From contig OZ017795.1 of assembly GCA_963969395.1 (NCBI GenBank), positions 20,565,063 through 20,629,062 of the forward strand: a stretch of 64,000 nt of DNA, in the 5' to 3' direction. Origin of the DNA: Pseudoscleropodium purum. Lineage: Eukaryota > Streptophyta > Bryopsida > Hypnales > Brachytheciaceae. A model generated the notes under the pieces. That model did not search any database and was not told the DNA's origin. It saw only the letters and a program-made list of their open reading frames with translations. A program made the position numbers and the translations under genes. Shown in pieces: positions 26,301 to 39,392 of this stretch (its first letter is position 1; each line of letters opens with the position of its first letter).

Positions 26301-27250
26301 ATTTATACATCTATAAATCCAAACTCACATTTGAATGCTTGAATGTTTGTCTCTGATCATTATGACTAATTTCTTAGAAATGAGTTCAATTTTATAGTTT
26401 TCATGTCAAATTTGAGTATATAACTTTGATTGATATCATTGTTGCTATATTTTTTGTTGTTTTGTAATTTTAGAGATTGTTTTAGTTTTTGATTGAATGC
26501 TTGATGCAATAATAGAGGTTGATCCTAGTTGTTGTCTTGATTGGTTGATCCGCAAAAATATGTTTATTTTTTATATGATTGTTGAATCAAATATAATTGG
26601 ACGTTGGATTTGGGGTTTATTTTGATGTGAAAATTATATTTAATTAAGTTGAAGATTAGATAGTTATAACATTTTTGAATGTGATGTTGAAAAGACTTAA
26701 CTTGAAGCCACATTTTAATTGCACCTTATAGATGTAGTGGAAGAGCTATATGATGAGTTGGCAAGCTGATTTCCATCAATTCACATCGAAGATGCACTTG
26801 TTGTAGTGTATCTACAATATTGGTGGGCAAAAAGGGCAAAATTTTTTTAGGGTCATATCAATATCATCAAGGCAACCTATTTCTACCCAAAGGTATACAA
26901 GGATGCCAACAAGTTGAGCATTGAATAATGAATAGATGACTTAGACTTAGAAGCATTGGCTTCTTTACTTGGGATGTAATGTGAAGGAGGCCATGCAACC
27001 ACCATATAACGTGAAAGCCTTCAATTGTTTGTAGCAAACCTTTAATTAGTGGAAATTTGGTGTTGAATAATCAATGGCTTTCTTCGAGTACATTCAACTT
27101 TTTGAATTAACTAATGTGGTGATGGGATCTATGAAGGATGGGTAAGTATCCTGGACAATAAATTTTGTGAAGAACAAAGTCCAAAACAAACTTTCAAAGC
27201 ACTTGGATGTGTGTGTGGAGGATGTTTGCCTAAGGTTTTTTACATTTCAA
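23300..27250 (+). pseudogene. Decayed hAT/DUF4371-like transposase, segment 2
   Basis: This is the paralogue of 8500-14310 and better preserved in places. At 24055-24279 the frame gives FGVDGVDVFHKCKNGVTKQL followed by a His-Met...FTALLIAP stretch. It recalls the 'G-DG-S...NGV..QL...HC.AHR.NL' block of plant DUF4371 transposases. At 24492-24704 it gives 'LDDLECFLGLAPL' followed by 'CLMKFTHAHDVYFGDFD'. Around 27070-27250 pieces match the C-terminal dimerisation region. Stops interrupt every part, and an unrelated element (25218-26156) is inserted. It is inactive. Confidence 0.6.
25218..26156 (+). mobile_element. ACCCCTAAAG-family element, copy B
   Basis: The left end is ACCCCTAAAGGACCAAACGG and the right end is CCTTTAAGAGT, with TA on both sides (25216-25217 and 26157-26158). 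Segment 1 is empty at this place: GAACATTTACCTTGTTATAAACC at about 12397, against AACATTTA, element, TAATCTTGTCATAAACC. The interior matches copy A closely, for example GGAGTTTTAGTTTGCA and TTGTACAATTTCAAATGATTTGAA-like phrases. Confidence 0.75.
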
Positions 27251-28655
27251 ACTTTTTTCCTTTGAGAAAAGTATCCTTCGTTGGAAGGATATATGACGAA
27301 GGTGTAGTATAGTTGGTGCATAATAGCATAAGTGTGTTTTTTCTAGCATTTAGAGAAGCATTTCTAAATTGCCTCATTGTCTTCATGACCTCAATCAATT
27401 ATTGTCATGGGCTTCAAAGTTCAAAGAATAACATTGTCGATGACAACAATTATTCCACTTTCATGTTTTGATTTGCTTGATTGCATGAAGAAACCACTCT
27501 CTTTTAGTTTTAGTTTTTATGACTTTGAAATGTGTGTGTTGATTTTTTGGGAATTTGTCATCATGTTGGCTCCTGAATCACAAATTTATTAGCCACTCAG
27601 TGAACTTGAGAAAACCCCACCAAGGCATCTAGGGAGGCACAGTACCTTCCCAGCACGATGGGGAGATCATCGCCTGATAATTTCATAGTGCGTGCTCGTG
27701 AGGTCCATTCCCCTAAACTGAAAGCTCCTACACGTTCCACAGTAAATGGGGGAGAAAAATGTCTTACTTGTTATGGCTCAATTTGTTCCAAAATCACTGG
27801 TTCTATTTGTTCCGAAGTTCATGTATCAACATAAAAGAATGTTTTTTCAGGACCCATCACACTGAATTCAACAGTACTGTCCGGAATAAAACCTGGTATC
27901 CTGTTAATAATATGAAAAAATGGTGTTGGACCAATCCTAACATTGGGGATGCGTGTCGATTTGAATGAACGGACTACTACGATGTTCAGCGACTTTTAAG
28001 CTTATTTGAATTAGATTCTTCTGTCAGGGAAAAAGTTCGTCGGTACGGTCTTAACAGCCATTGACTAGTAGTGAGAAATATCGAATGGCAATCCCTTCAC
28101 AATCACCAGGAGCTAATGCAAAATTCACTGCAAAATTCCTCCAATTTGTTACTTCTTCTCTGACTTACACCGGGACTTACACGGTCTGGAAACTTGGATT
28201 GATGAACGTCCATATATTTACTTATTTATTTTCACTCTTAGCTAAAAAAAAATTATAACAGTGATGTTATTTCACAAAAGACATTGAAAACTTTCACAAT
28301 TCATAGTTTCACGTCATGAAAATATAAGATTGATGTTCGAACACATTTTCATAGGCTTAGACACTAAGTTTGAGCATTTCGCAGTGGAGCTAATCCTTCG
28401 GGGGTAACTTGAAGAGAGGCTGAAACACTAAGAAAGATATTACGTGCATCTCAAACAGAAACTTCGTGCGGAAACTGCCTGGAGTCCAAAACCCTGGTAT
28501 ACAGGATGCAGATCATGTATCTCCCATGATAAGACGCCGCTTCCTTATTTTGCGCTCAAATTCTTGAGTACTGTAGCATGTAGTGGCACAGAAATGCGGA
28601 AATAATAATGCGGGAAGTTTCTAAGCTTACGAAGCCCACTACCTTCTAGCACATG

Positions 28656-28663
28656 TTTATAAG
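28656..28663 (+). promoter_or_regulatory. TATA-like box of small-gene copy 3
   Basis: TTTATAAG followed by GACTGA stands at the place of TATATAAG in copy 2. The upstream phrase TTTCTAAGCTTACGAAGCCCAC is shared with copy 2, so the promoter region was duplicated with the gene. Confidence 0.5.
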
Positions 28664-28943
28664 GACTGAACTGTCAGACCAATTTGCATCCGCATTGCTT
28701 TCGTTTCATTTCCAAGTAGACGACTTCCTTTTGATCGTTCTGGTTTGACATGCACCTTCACTAGCGCTAGAAGAGAAAGCTCGGAAGGTGATGCACATAG
28801 CACAGATGATATCATGTTAGAAATGTGATAAAATGCTTGTATTGGAACTGAATTCACCTCTGAATTCAAGTAAGGAAGATATCTCATGCATGAGATTGTT
28901 CTCATGCCGCTCTCTTATTTGCGTGTTGACGGATTGTGTGCAG

Positions 28944-29853
28944 GTGGTGTGTCGCCCTTTGTTTGTGTTTGGTAATAGGGATCAACCTCGTGGCATGATA
29001 ACCTCCTGCAAGCGCTCCTCATAGGCCTTGTAGTGCAAATTGTAGCCTATGCGCTCTGTCTCTTTTGTGCTTTTCTCTGGGATTCTTGGAAGGAGCGGAT
29101 GGCACGCCCATCTACAGGTGACATATCACGATTGCCCTGTCAAATTAATACTCCGTAATAGGTGTTCAATCTTGTTGAATTGCATTCTCATATGTAGTGC
29201 AATTCTGGACTTTGATGATTTTTCAAAAATCCAGACCTTCAATTGCTAAACAATTCTGGATGCACAGGTGAGTCCGTGACTGAGTCTGATGTGGAGATGG
29301 GTACGATGAATGTCGCTGAAGACGCTACCATTCAAGGTGGAATCTCCTCTGATTTCTCTGTCTGGTGCTCCCTTCCATGCTTTGTGCTTCAAAGCGTTCA
29401 TTCTCTGAAAGCTTTCCTGTGACTGTAAACATAGTTCTGAACTTATTGAATATTGATAGTAGACCGAATGCTTTCTTGTTAAACATTTTATTTTACAGTC
29501 ATGGAATTCTTCCACAAGATTAAAAAAATTGGATGGCAATTAAGTAGGCTTGGAAATGCACCCGTGGACAGATAACCCCCATAGTTTCGCTGCGAACTCG
29601 GACGTTGGGGATGATGGCAAGCAGGAGGACACTGAGGACACGGCTGACACCAAGTCAGCACTCCAGTAATTCCTACAGTCCACGGATCATTGAGTAAGTT
29701 ACTAACCACCAACTAGTACGTAGTACAAACCAACCTTTTTACTAGTATTCGATATGAAGGTTTTGTCGATGACGATGGAAGATTTGTTTTTGGTTGTTTT
29801 AATAGTACTTGGACATGTTTGCAGCCCAAGGCCCAGTGCAAGAACGTCACTGA
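28944..29853 (+). pseudogene. Small membrane-protein gene, copy 3 (start lost, frameshifted)
   Basis: All four coding exons and their splice sites can be placed by alignment with copy 2. The start codon region GGTAAGATGGGATCAACC has become GGTAATAGGGATCAACC, which removes the ATG and puts stops just upstream in frame. Exon A otherwise stays open through the membrane segment and ends at a conserved donor. In exon C, ACCAGAGCCAGC of copy 2 is ACCAAGTCAGC, a 1-nt loss leading to an early TAA. These lesions differ from those of copy 1, so the two copies died independently. Confidence 0.65.
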
Positions 29854-30639
29854 AGATGTGAACAGAAGAGCCTCTTTGTCTGTTCTTGTGGATGTTTCAG
29901 CCCCCCAGCAAATGGAGGTGGTTGCAGGAAAGGAAGTGTTGCAAATCCCTGTTGCAACACCCTGTTTGCTGAATGCTTAATACTCTTATAACACTTTCGA
30001 ATTTATAGAGAAGATGTCTAATTAAATCAAGTAAATTGAAGAAAATGTCCGATTCAACAACAATAAAAAAATTTCAACGGAGATGCGTTGAAATGGACCA
30101 ATTTGGACACCGTTTTCTAGTAGACAGAGTGTTAGTGTTTTCTGTTTGCATTCTATTAACTCCTACTTCAGTGCATTGAGTGCCTTAGAATCCTTGGAAT
30201 CCTCTTTTTTTCAAAGCAGTAGTTCAGCAGGGTCATGTTGAATGATGGAGTTTAGTTGTTGCGGATTCTGCAACCAGCTAGTGGAACTTCATGTGCCCGT
30301 GGATGGAGCTGCTTCAGTTCTCCAACATTGTTTACTCCAGTGATATTGATCTGCCCTCACATGGAGCCTGTTTTTCCATTTGTATAGATCGATAACAATA
30401 TAATTAATATCAAGCTTGAATCATGTCGATTGCATCTGCTTTGAAGTCGAAGGGTTTGAGAAGTCATCCATTTGTAGCTCTTGTACAGAATAAGTTATGT
30501 ACAAGATCCTTCACGTCATGATCTGAAAATTGGGTTACCAATTTCAGAGCAAAAACTTGATTAGGTTTGATGTGATGTACACATTATTACGCTGAGAGCA
30601 ACATAGGGCGGCATAAAATTATCACTTATTCTGCACCAA
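29854..30639. other. 3' flank of small-gene copy 3
   Basis: No gene is seen. It matches the flanks of copies 1 and 2, including ATGGAGCTGCTTCAGTTCTCCA and TATAGATC phrases. These may include transcribed 3'-UTR. Confidence 0.45.
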
Positions 30640-30952
30640 GGTAGGAGGTCCATAAAGCGATCATCTAAACACTGAAACTGAATTTTGGGGAAGTAAAACA
30701 TCTTGAAATATTTTTCAGTAAATTTTCCGTAAAAGAAAAGAGGAAATGGCATGTGGCTGAAGTTGTTTCATAATTTTTGGAGCTTTATGGAATTAGTTAT
30801 GAAATTTTAAAGCTGAAGTGGCATAGGGCTGTAAAAGCGACCACCCCCTAGAATGTACACAATTTGTACATTTTGGTACATTGAAAAAATCAAAATGTAC
30901 CTCTGTATCATATTGAGTTCAAAATGCCTACTCGCAGTTCGAGCCTCCTACC
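30640..30952 (-). mobile_element. GGTAGGAGG-ended element, copy 1
   Basis: The ends are GGTAGGAGGTCCATAAAGC and, inverted, GCCTCCTACC. The interior phrase GCTGAAGTGGCATAGGGCTGT is the inverse of one in the element at 34583, so the two are copies in opposite orientation. The interior also holds short GTACA-rich inverted repeats. No clear target duplication was found, so the superfamily is unassigned. There is no coding content. Confidence 0.55.
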
Positions 30953-32115
30953 TTAGTGAGTTTCATGTCCACTGGGATGGAACTGCTCCTACAACTTGGT
31001 GTGCTATGGAGTCCGTACAGGAAGCTTGTTTCACATTTGTGTCTATGCCGCTATTGAGTGCAATTCAAGTCATATTTTCATCCGTTTGTTCTTACTGAAC
31101 CCTAATAACTTCTTCACAGCATTTCAATGGGAGGCAATTAAGGTGTGTACATCTAAAATCACACCCTACCTAAAACTTTCATAATCACTTTTTGTACATC
31201 TCAAAAATCAATATGTATGTATGTTGAAAAAACAATTTGAGAGTATCTTTCAAAACAAATTTTGACCCTTTATAACTTTTGTATACAATATCAAAATATC
31301 AAGTTTATTGGTGCATTGAAACCTCCTCTCACTTACCAACAAGAAAACATGGAAATTTGATAAGTTTAATAATAGTAACTAGGCACAATAACAAAAAGTG
31401 ACAATTTGGGGTACCTACCCTACTCTTTACTTTGCATGCATTCAATGTCATGTGTTAGAGATAAAAGAGACAAAAAAAACAAAAAAACTTTAGTTCTTCA
31501 ATGGTTTATGTTAGAAAGTCTATTCTATGTCTCAACTCTCAAAGCTACATCTTGTTTTGAGAATGACTCTCAAAGGGAATTGGGCTATGTCCAAACTCTA
31601 CCTTTGAAAGGACATTCCATGTTCTTGTTTGGTCAAACTTCATTAGCTTTCTATGTTAGAGTAAACCTTTCAAAAGTTTGATATTTTTCACATGTAGTAA
31701 TATATCCCCAAAATTGGACACCATTTTTTTAGAATTAAATACATCGAAATAAAATTTATTTGATTTTTTTAAGTAGTTTCTTCATAAGTATCAAAGAAAT
31801 TACAAAATTGCTCAAAAGAGTGCAAATTTTATTAGAAATGGAGACCATAGTGACAAACATAATGGTGTAACTAATGTACTCTTTGAACTCATACAAAGAG
31901 AAATCCCATAAATAAATAAAAAAGTTCAAAAGTGGGGTATTTTGAGCTTTCAAGATTTTACCTTCAAATTGTCACCAAAACTATAATTTTGAAAATTTTC
32001 TAATAAAATAGAATGAAATGAAAAATACATGAATTGAACTACATTTTGTTAGTTAATTTTAAAATATTGAAAATCAAGATGTATGTGGAAATTGAGGTTT
32101 GTCCCTAAATCCATG

Positions 32116-34245
32116 CCATTTGGGCAAGTTTGTCTTTGAATCCTTCATCACTGAAGTCCCATTTGGGTTCAAAAACATCTTTGCTATTGAAGTGGTATAG
32201 ATGTAAATATCACTAAGTTTTAGAGATTTTAACCGTACAATCTTGTATTGAACATGTTGTAAATGATGTGAATCAAATTTGGAGTCATTTGACCGCGTCA
32301 ATTGCAAGATTATTATGTTTTAGTGTTGAAAAAAGATGCTGAAATTTTCCTAGCAAAACACTTGGAGGTGAAATTCATTTTCTAAACTTACTCAAATGAA
32401 AAACTTGAAAATATAAAGTGATTCAAATCAACATACAAACACATTGGTGAAAAAAACTATCCTTCAATTGACTCAATGTGTTTGCAAAATGGCTTGCAAA
32501 TGTCAAAAAAAAGGAAAGAAAAGTTGCAAAAAATACATATGAGGTTGAACCTCCATCTACTAAAATGCTTCTCAATCATTCATAACTTCTTGGATTGATA
32601 TGAAATTTTATCCACACAAACTAAACTAGTATGCGCAAGTTTTCCAAATATTTTTATTGGAAACAAATATTGTATGGAGAAGAAATAAGCCACCAAAGTT
32701 CACTAGAATACATAAATGTCAGGATTTTGAACTTTGAATTGCTCTCAAACATTCAAAGAAACTTGGATTGACATGAAAATTTTACCACAATAACTAGATT
32801 AAAAGGGGAATATAATCCAAATGTTTTTTTTAATTGAAAACAAACATTGCATGAAGGAGATTAAGCCCCCTGAAGGTGCAACCATCAAATGCAGTTTGGT
32901 GGATTCAAATTGAACCTGTGAACTTTGATTGGCTTCCAATTAATCGATAAATCTTGAATCAATTTTAAAATTTTACCACACAAACTAGAAGAGAGAGCAC
33001 AAATTTTCCAAAAAGTTTTGTTGAATTTGGACATTGGATGCAAACGTGACATTACTTTGAATTGAACTTGAAATTGTGTGAGGACACTTTTGGTCCCTTT
33101 GGCGATGAAGGGTTATGGGATATTGTCAATGGATGAGTTTAAAGCTAATATGATAACTTTTCAATGATTAATTTATGAATGTTGTGGACATTTTGTGTCC
33201 AATGAATGATACAAAATCTTTTTGTGTAGGACATCAATGCAACTATTTATTCTCAAAATTTGTTGTGAAAAGGGAGGCCTTCTATATGTTACAAAAGAAA
33301 GGGGTGTTTTAAGTGAGTTTTTAAAAATAGTCCTAGAGATAAGGTTATAAATAATGACCTTTAAAAAGATTTTCAATAAGAATTTATTGGATATACATGT
33401 ATTTCTAGTGAAATTTTGCTTAAATTCTCCTTAAAGGTGATTACTTATAATCTTATGTTCAAGACTATACTTAAAAACTCACTTAAAACACACCTTTTTC
33501 TCATAGTGACAATAGTTTGACTTTCAATGAGTGCTTTTGCATTTTTTTAAGCCAATAATTTCCATGGTATTCAAAAGGATGATCCCCATAGTCACTAGTT
33601 TGTCTTTTAAAGGTTAAAAAGAGAATTAGAATTCATTTTGCTAGAATAAGGCCTTATTAATTGTACTTACAACCTATTAGTAGTGTAGGTACAATTGTTA
33701 CAACATTTGCAACAATCCCTTGTTAGATGATTACAAAGAGCACATGTACTATTATTTGCACCTTTTCTATTGAGTGATTACAAAAAGTACTTCTACTATT
33801 TTAATTCACATCCTATGTGCTCATTTGTTTTTGGGTGATGACTTTCGTGTTTTGATTCAAGAATATGCAAGTAAGGTATTCATAACTAATATAAATTTTG
33901 CATAATTTTTTGGTAAATTTCAAAATTATTTTACTGTCTAAAAATGGCCCCTAATTTATTTCAAATTTGTCAATTTGGGATGGGGTAGTTCTATTTAGTA
34001 CCCCCAAAAATGAATTTTATGTTGAATTTTGAAAGGAAGGTCTTTTAGTACTATAGATTTGAAGCTATTTTGAAAAAAATATCTAAAAATAGTTAATTTT
34101 ATGTTGTATGAAAGTCCACAAAGAAGCTTCTTTTTGCTTTCACTTAGAAACATGTAAAATATAATTTTGGTGGTTCTTTTGTTGAATAACCATCCCCATA
34201 GGGTTATTACAAATGGAATTTTTTTCCCTATTTTTTAGAAAATTA
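32116..34245. other. AT-rich intergenic DNA
   Basis: I see no gene, no recognisable protein remnant and no clean inverted repeat. A weak repeated phrase with TCTTGGATTGATATGAAATTTTA-type wording recurs at about 32590, 32760 and 32945, suggesting an old, diverged internal repeat. Confidence 0.4.
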
Positions 34246-35487
34246 ACCCTAAATGCCTAAACTGTGTTTTTTTGGCAAGACAGCAATTTTGGGCAACTCA
34301 CTACAAAAGGAATTTTTTCTTTGAAATTTTCACATAACATGTGCCTAAAGAGTAGCTTTAAGGTGCAATAATTTTCATAACTTTTGACTACATGGTCAAA
34401 ATTATTGGATGATATGTAATTTTTCATACTTGGCAGGCAACTCATGCAACTTAGTAAAAATTACTTTTAAGGAAAATAAAAATTTGAACTTGGTTTTCTA
34501 GATTTATATACGTCAAAAGCTCTCACTCATTCCATTTTGATTAATGAGATGAAAGTTCAGAGGAGTTTTAGTTTGCAAGTACGGTAGGAGGTTCTAAAAG
34601 TGCACAGGCTCTAAAGCGTCCACTTCCTTAAATGTATACTGCATGTACATGTTTCTTTTTGTAGCCTTCAGCCATGTACAAACGGTGTACATTTTAGGAG
34701 GTGGATGCTATTAGAGCCCTATGCTACTTCAGCTTCAAAAATTTGTAATTGATTCGACAAAGCTCCAAAAAAAATGAAACAACTTAGGTTAGATGCTAAT
34801 TCTACTTGTCTTTCAAGGAAATTTCATTGAAAAATATGTGAAGAAATTTCACCTCCCCAAAAATTAGTTCCAGCTCTTAAATGGTTGGTTTATAGACTTC
34901 CTACCTTAGTTATAGAATATGTACTCTAAAATAAACTTTGAAGTCCTTTATTTTACTCAATCTTCAATATTTTTGAAATAAAATTAAAAAATTGGGTGTA
35001 GATTTCTTATTACAACATTACAACCATTGTAATTGAAATTTTTTGATTCTATAACTTAATTTCTTAATAATTTAGTATTTTAAATCATATTATAGTTCGT
35101 TCTACTTACTATTTTTTTCAAGCGTGATTATGGAATATTTTTTGTTTGAAATTTTTTACGTGTATTCCTAATTTATTTCTTCAACATTTAATTGAGAGTA
35201 ACAAGTTTTAGAATCTATACATTTTTGTGAAAAATTCTGAATGATCAAATCTAACCATTTGGAAAGAATTAAAAATACTTTTTTTTGAAATTGAAGCGAC
35301 TTGATTTTGCAATTGGTAAAGCTCTCTACTTTAAAAAATTTAGGAAGGTATATTCTAATAAGTTATTTGAAAGATTCTCTGATTGAGTTTGTTAATGAAT
35401 AAATATAGATGAAGATTTTAGCCTTGCTTTGGATTAAAGTACTTTGAAGCAATTTTGGGCATATAAACACCCTCCATCCTTTAGGGG
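34246..35487 (+). mobile_element. ACCCCTAAAG-family element, copy C (interrupted)
   Basis: It starts AACCCTAAATGCC and continues with the family interior (GGCAACTCACTACAAAAGGAATTTT, GGAGTTTTAGTTTGCAAG). It probably ends at CCTTTAGGGG near 35487. Another element (34583-34905) is inserted in it. The right third diverges from other copies, so the right boundary is uncertain. Confidence 0.5.
34583..34905 (+). mobile_element. GGTAGGAGG-ended element, copy 2
   Basis: The left end is GGTAGGAGGTTCTAAAAG and the right end inverted is GGTAGGAAGTCTATAAACC. It interrupts the family phrase that normally runs from GTTTTAGTTTGCAAG to ATAAACTTTGAAGTCC in copy C. It shares GGTGGATGCTATTAGAGCCC with the inverse of 30640-30952. 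Confidence 0.55.
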
Positions 35488-38468
35488 TAAATTATTGAAG
35501 TATTGATTACTTGAGGTTTTGCACTTTCTTAGTCTTCCTACTTCAAAAAATTTTGTAAGCTTTATCTTCTTACAATACAATCATTTAAAAAATGTATATA
35601 TTGACCATATATTTTTAATTTAAAAAAATCATTTCTATAATTTTAAAGTCTTCCAAAAAATAAATATGAATACTATGAAAACATAACAAAATCAAAAAAT
35701 CTTTCTTGTAATCATCTTGTTATACAAGTAAACATAGTATTTTCTTGGTATCTTTGAACAAGGTCTTAACCTTTAAAGGTCCTTGTAAACATATGAATTT
35801 GTTGAATAAACAATTTTGTTTTTGTTTTTGTGTGTGAATGGGTTTCAAATTAGACTTGGTTTTAAAAACTCATAGTGATAGGAGTTTAATTGTTGTTGAA
35901 TTTAAGTATTGCTCTAGTACTCCAAGAAGTGCAAAAGTTTAGTTACAAATAGTTTAACCAAGTTGGATTTGGAAGGATGCTTTAGCCGGTATTGTAAGGC
36001 TTGGATCTACTTCTTCTCCTTCACTTCTCACTTTAGTGCGTAGTCATGTGTGTGTGTTTCCAATTATACCATTGTTCAATGATTTCATCTTTGTAATAAA
36101 GCTTTAAGTATATAATTTTGATTTGGTTTTAAAGTCCCAGTGATTGGGCAATTGGTTAATTGTGGTTTAGTTTCAAGACCAAGTGATTGGCATTCACTTT
36201 GTTTATGTAATTTATTGTGAAGAGGAATTCATATATTTGAGTGCTTAAAGCTGTTGTATATATCAAATTTTGATTTCATCATTGTAATTGTTGTATAGGT
36301 TTAGCATTGTGTGTGTGTATTTACATTGAGTTTGAAGCCCCAACAATTGGGCAATTGGTAGTGTTTGATTCAGTTTTAAAGTCCCAAAGATTGGGCATAG
36401 ATTGATGTGTAGTTTCTTATGAAAGGAAACTACACAACAGATACTTGTGCGCTTAAAGCTATTGTGGTTGTGATCTAATTTTGATCTCATAATTGTAATT
36501 GTTGAACTTGCTTTAGCAGTGTGTGTTTCCATTGAGGCTTGAAAGCAATTGTTGAAAAGAAGTTAAATTTGTAGCTTAGAGTAGTTAGATGTGATGTCTA
36601 GTGCTAGATGGTTGAACCAGGTTGTGTTTGCTTAAGTGTGTAAGTGTCTTTGTGTGTGCTTTAAGCTTATTAGTGAGTGATGTATGCTTAAGCAATTGTA
36701 ATGAGTCTACTATTGAGAGGTTGCTTTGAAGCGTTTGAATTGAATTATATTGTGGCTTGAAGCCAAATAATGTCTGAGTGAGAAAATATACTTGGATTGT
36801 AAATCAGTTGTGTAAAAATCCTAGTGATTGGGTGAGTGTATGAATTTGTGTGTATATCCAATGATTGGATAATTGCAATCTAAGTTATAGCTTGAAATTG
36901 TGCTAGAAATTGCAAGACTGGATTTAATTGAATTAAGGAATGTGTGAATGAGAATTTGTACAAATCATGGCCTTGTGTTGTGGATGCTTAAAAGTAATTA
37001 GATAGTTTTACAATACACTGGTTGAATGAGTACGTAGTTTAACTATTGTGATAGAATGACTTTAAGTGAATTCATTATAGAATGCTATAAGCAAATATTG
37101 AGACATTGAAGTGTGATGAAATTATTTATACTAATTTGTAGTTTGATGAATGATGAGTGATGCTTTAAGCAAATATTATGAGCCTATGCTTTAAGCAAAT
37201 GCAACAGAAAATAAAGACTTGTCTGTTTAAAGCTATATGTTATGTTTACCCTCGCATAAGCGTGCTTCTTATTTGAACCAATATACTAGGATAAGATTGG
37301 GACTTCATACTTGTATTGCGCATCCATGTGTGTTGGATGGAAACTAGTTATTGGATAAATGAATGAACCCAATTACTAGAACCAATGGGATGTTTTAATG
37401 TTATTTCCATTTAGAATCAACATTACATGATTAATTCTAGTAATAAAAATGACTCTAGTCACAATACATTAGACTATTTGATCATTTCTTGGATATTGAA
37501 CCTCTATACTATAGTCCTGGGTGTTTTGTAAAGTAGGCAAAATACAAACTATAGTCCTTATAGACTTGACAAGCATTTTAAAAATCAAACCTGAATTATC
37601 ACATAGTTCTTGATTTAAAATTTTTTGGGCTTAATGAAGAAAATTTATCTAGAATAATCTATTATTTATTCTACTTCAATTATTTTTATCAAAATTATTA
37701 AAGTGGTCATTTTTGTAATACTTTGAAGATAAGCATCTTGAAAGCTAAAAAATAAACCAGATTTAAATTTTTTTCTATTAAATTTATTTTTCTATGAGCT
37801 CAAGGAGTACACAAATTACACCAAGATATTTATTACTATCATTTTTATTTTTTTTAGAATTTTCATAGTATTTTAAATGTTTTTGTTATTACTATTATTT
37901 TTATAAAGCAATATACAAAAAATATGAGAATTTTAAAATGTGTTTTAATATAGAAATCTAATGAAACTTGTTCAAGCCTAGATATGGAATGTCTTTTAAA
38001 GAATTAATTTCAATATCACTTCTTAAATTTGAATGAAAATTTGTAACAATGAAAATGTGACTATTTGTCTAAATAAGAACTTGACAACAAAACATGACAT
38101 TGTAATAGATTATAAAACATGCAATTGATTATAGAATTTCATTGAAAATAACTATATGCAATCAATAAGTATGCAAACCTACCTTTAAGATGAAAGTATA
38201 ATATTGAGTTTTAATTGGATTAAAGTGCAATAAAAAAATGAATATTTAATTCTTAAATTTTTCAAGGATCCAAAATGAAACAATCTATTTTTAGGAAAGT
38301 TCATTTTTAAACTTAGAAATGTAAAGAGTCATTTGAACTAGGTCTCATTTTTAAGAGAATCATACTATCTAATGGTGATTCTAGATTTAGAAAAAAAGTC
38401 TTTATTGAATTTACAAAAATTTCCAAAGCGTAGGTGATATGGATGCTATAGCAAAGAATCATCACTTA
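35488..38468. other. Intergenic DNA with a loosely repeated motif
   Basis: No gene is seen. Between about 36130 and 36900 the phrase CCCAGTGATTGGGCAATTGG and variants (CCCCAACAATTGGGCAATTGG, CCCAAAGATTGGGC, CCTAGTGATTGGGTGAG, CCAATGATTGGATAATTG) recurs. So does GCTTAAAGCTRTTGT with a TCATAATTGTAATTGTTG companion. This looks like an old tandem or retroelement-derived repeat. The rest is AT-rich. Confidence 0.45.
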
Positions 38469-39392
38469 ACCCCTAAAGTTTCTTGACTATGTTTTCACCA
38501 AAAACGCTCCAAAACTGCCATTTATAGGACAAGTATCAAAAAAAAAAATTTTAACATTTTTGGACACATTCAACCATAGGATCTTATAGTATGATAATTT
38601 TAGAAACGTGAAAAAAAATTCAAAAATTTCCACTATGTAGTTTGCAAGATATTTAGTGTTTGAATTGACAAAAAGCCTTTTTTTAGTCCTACAAAAACCC
38701 GGGCAGCTATACTTCACAAGGTCACATTTGTATGAAAAAATGTCCAAAATGGTTGCAACTCTTTGGATTCATTTTTTAAGGCAAGTTGGCTACATGCTTG
38801 AATACTTCCAGATCATTTGGAATTGTACAACATATAGGAAAAAAATAGTAAGTAGAAAGAAGTAGAGAATGAATGAAAATACTAAATTGTTAATAATTTA
38901 GTTATGGAATTGAAGAATGCCAATCCCAATGGTTGTAGTGTTGTAATAAACAATCTTCACTTAATATTTTTATTTTTTTCCAAAAATATTAAAAATTGAG
39001 TTCAATAAAGGACTTCAAAGTTTATTTGGGAGTAGAGAATTCATGATTGCCCACAAACTAAAACACCTCATAACTTTTGACTCATTGATTAAAATGGAAT
39101 GATTCAAAACTTTCTATGTATATATAAATCTAGAAAATTAATTATAAATTTTTGTTTTTGAAAAAAGTGAATTTTTCAGATCTGCCCGAATTGCTTGAGT
39201 TGAGAAATAAACTACATATTAGGCCATAACTTTTGACTCATATTTCCAAATGTCATAAAATTTAGTGCACATGAAAGATATTCCTCATCTATACCTTCTA
39301 TTAAAATTTGGGCCAAAAATATGGAAATCTCTGCTTACATGTACCTGCCCAAAAAAGTTATGTTGCCAAAAAACACACCTTAATTTAGGAAT
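38469..39392 (-). mobile_element. ACCCCTAAAG-family element, copy E (reverse)
   Basis: The plus strand begins ACCCCTAAAGTTTCTTGACTATG and continues ACCAAAAACGCTCCAAAACTGCC, the inverse of the right end of copies A and B. It runs through CTAAAACACCTCATAACTTTTGA to the inverse left end near CACACCTTAATTTAGGAAT. TA-containing flanks are consistent with the family. Open frames inside are by-products. Confidence 0.6.

Larger units (their letters stand above)
14920..27650 (+). repeat. Tandem segment 2 of three
   Basis: This is the most complete segment. It has the junction minisatellite, TATA box, intact small gene, 3' flank, a 2.6-kb block absent from segment 1, and a decayed transposase to about 27250. 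The small genes of segments 1, 2 and 3 are offset by 13.7 and 12.0 kb. Sequence shared with segment 3 begins near 27650 and extends to about 32115. Confidence 0.75.
27650..32115 (+). repeat. Tandem segment 3 (truncated)
   Basis: This segment repeats the junction region, TATA box, small gene and 3' flank of segment 2. Its last match to segment 2 is near 32115 (TGAGGTTTG.CCCTA). It lacks the transposase relic. A 0.3-kb element at 30640-30952 is inserted in its flank. Confidence 0.7.

Noticed and set aside
30630..30965. A target-site duplication for the GGTAGGAGG family
   Set aside because: The flanks (CTGCACC and AGTGAG) do not match at any plausible length, so I did not assign a superfamily.
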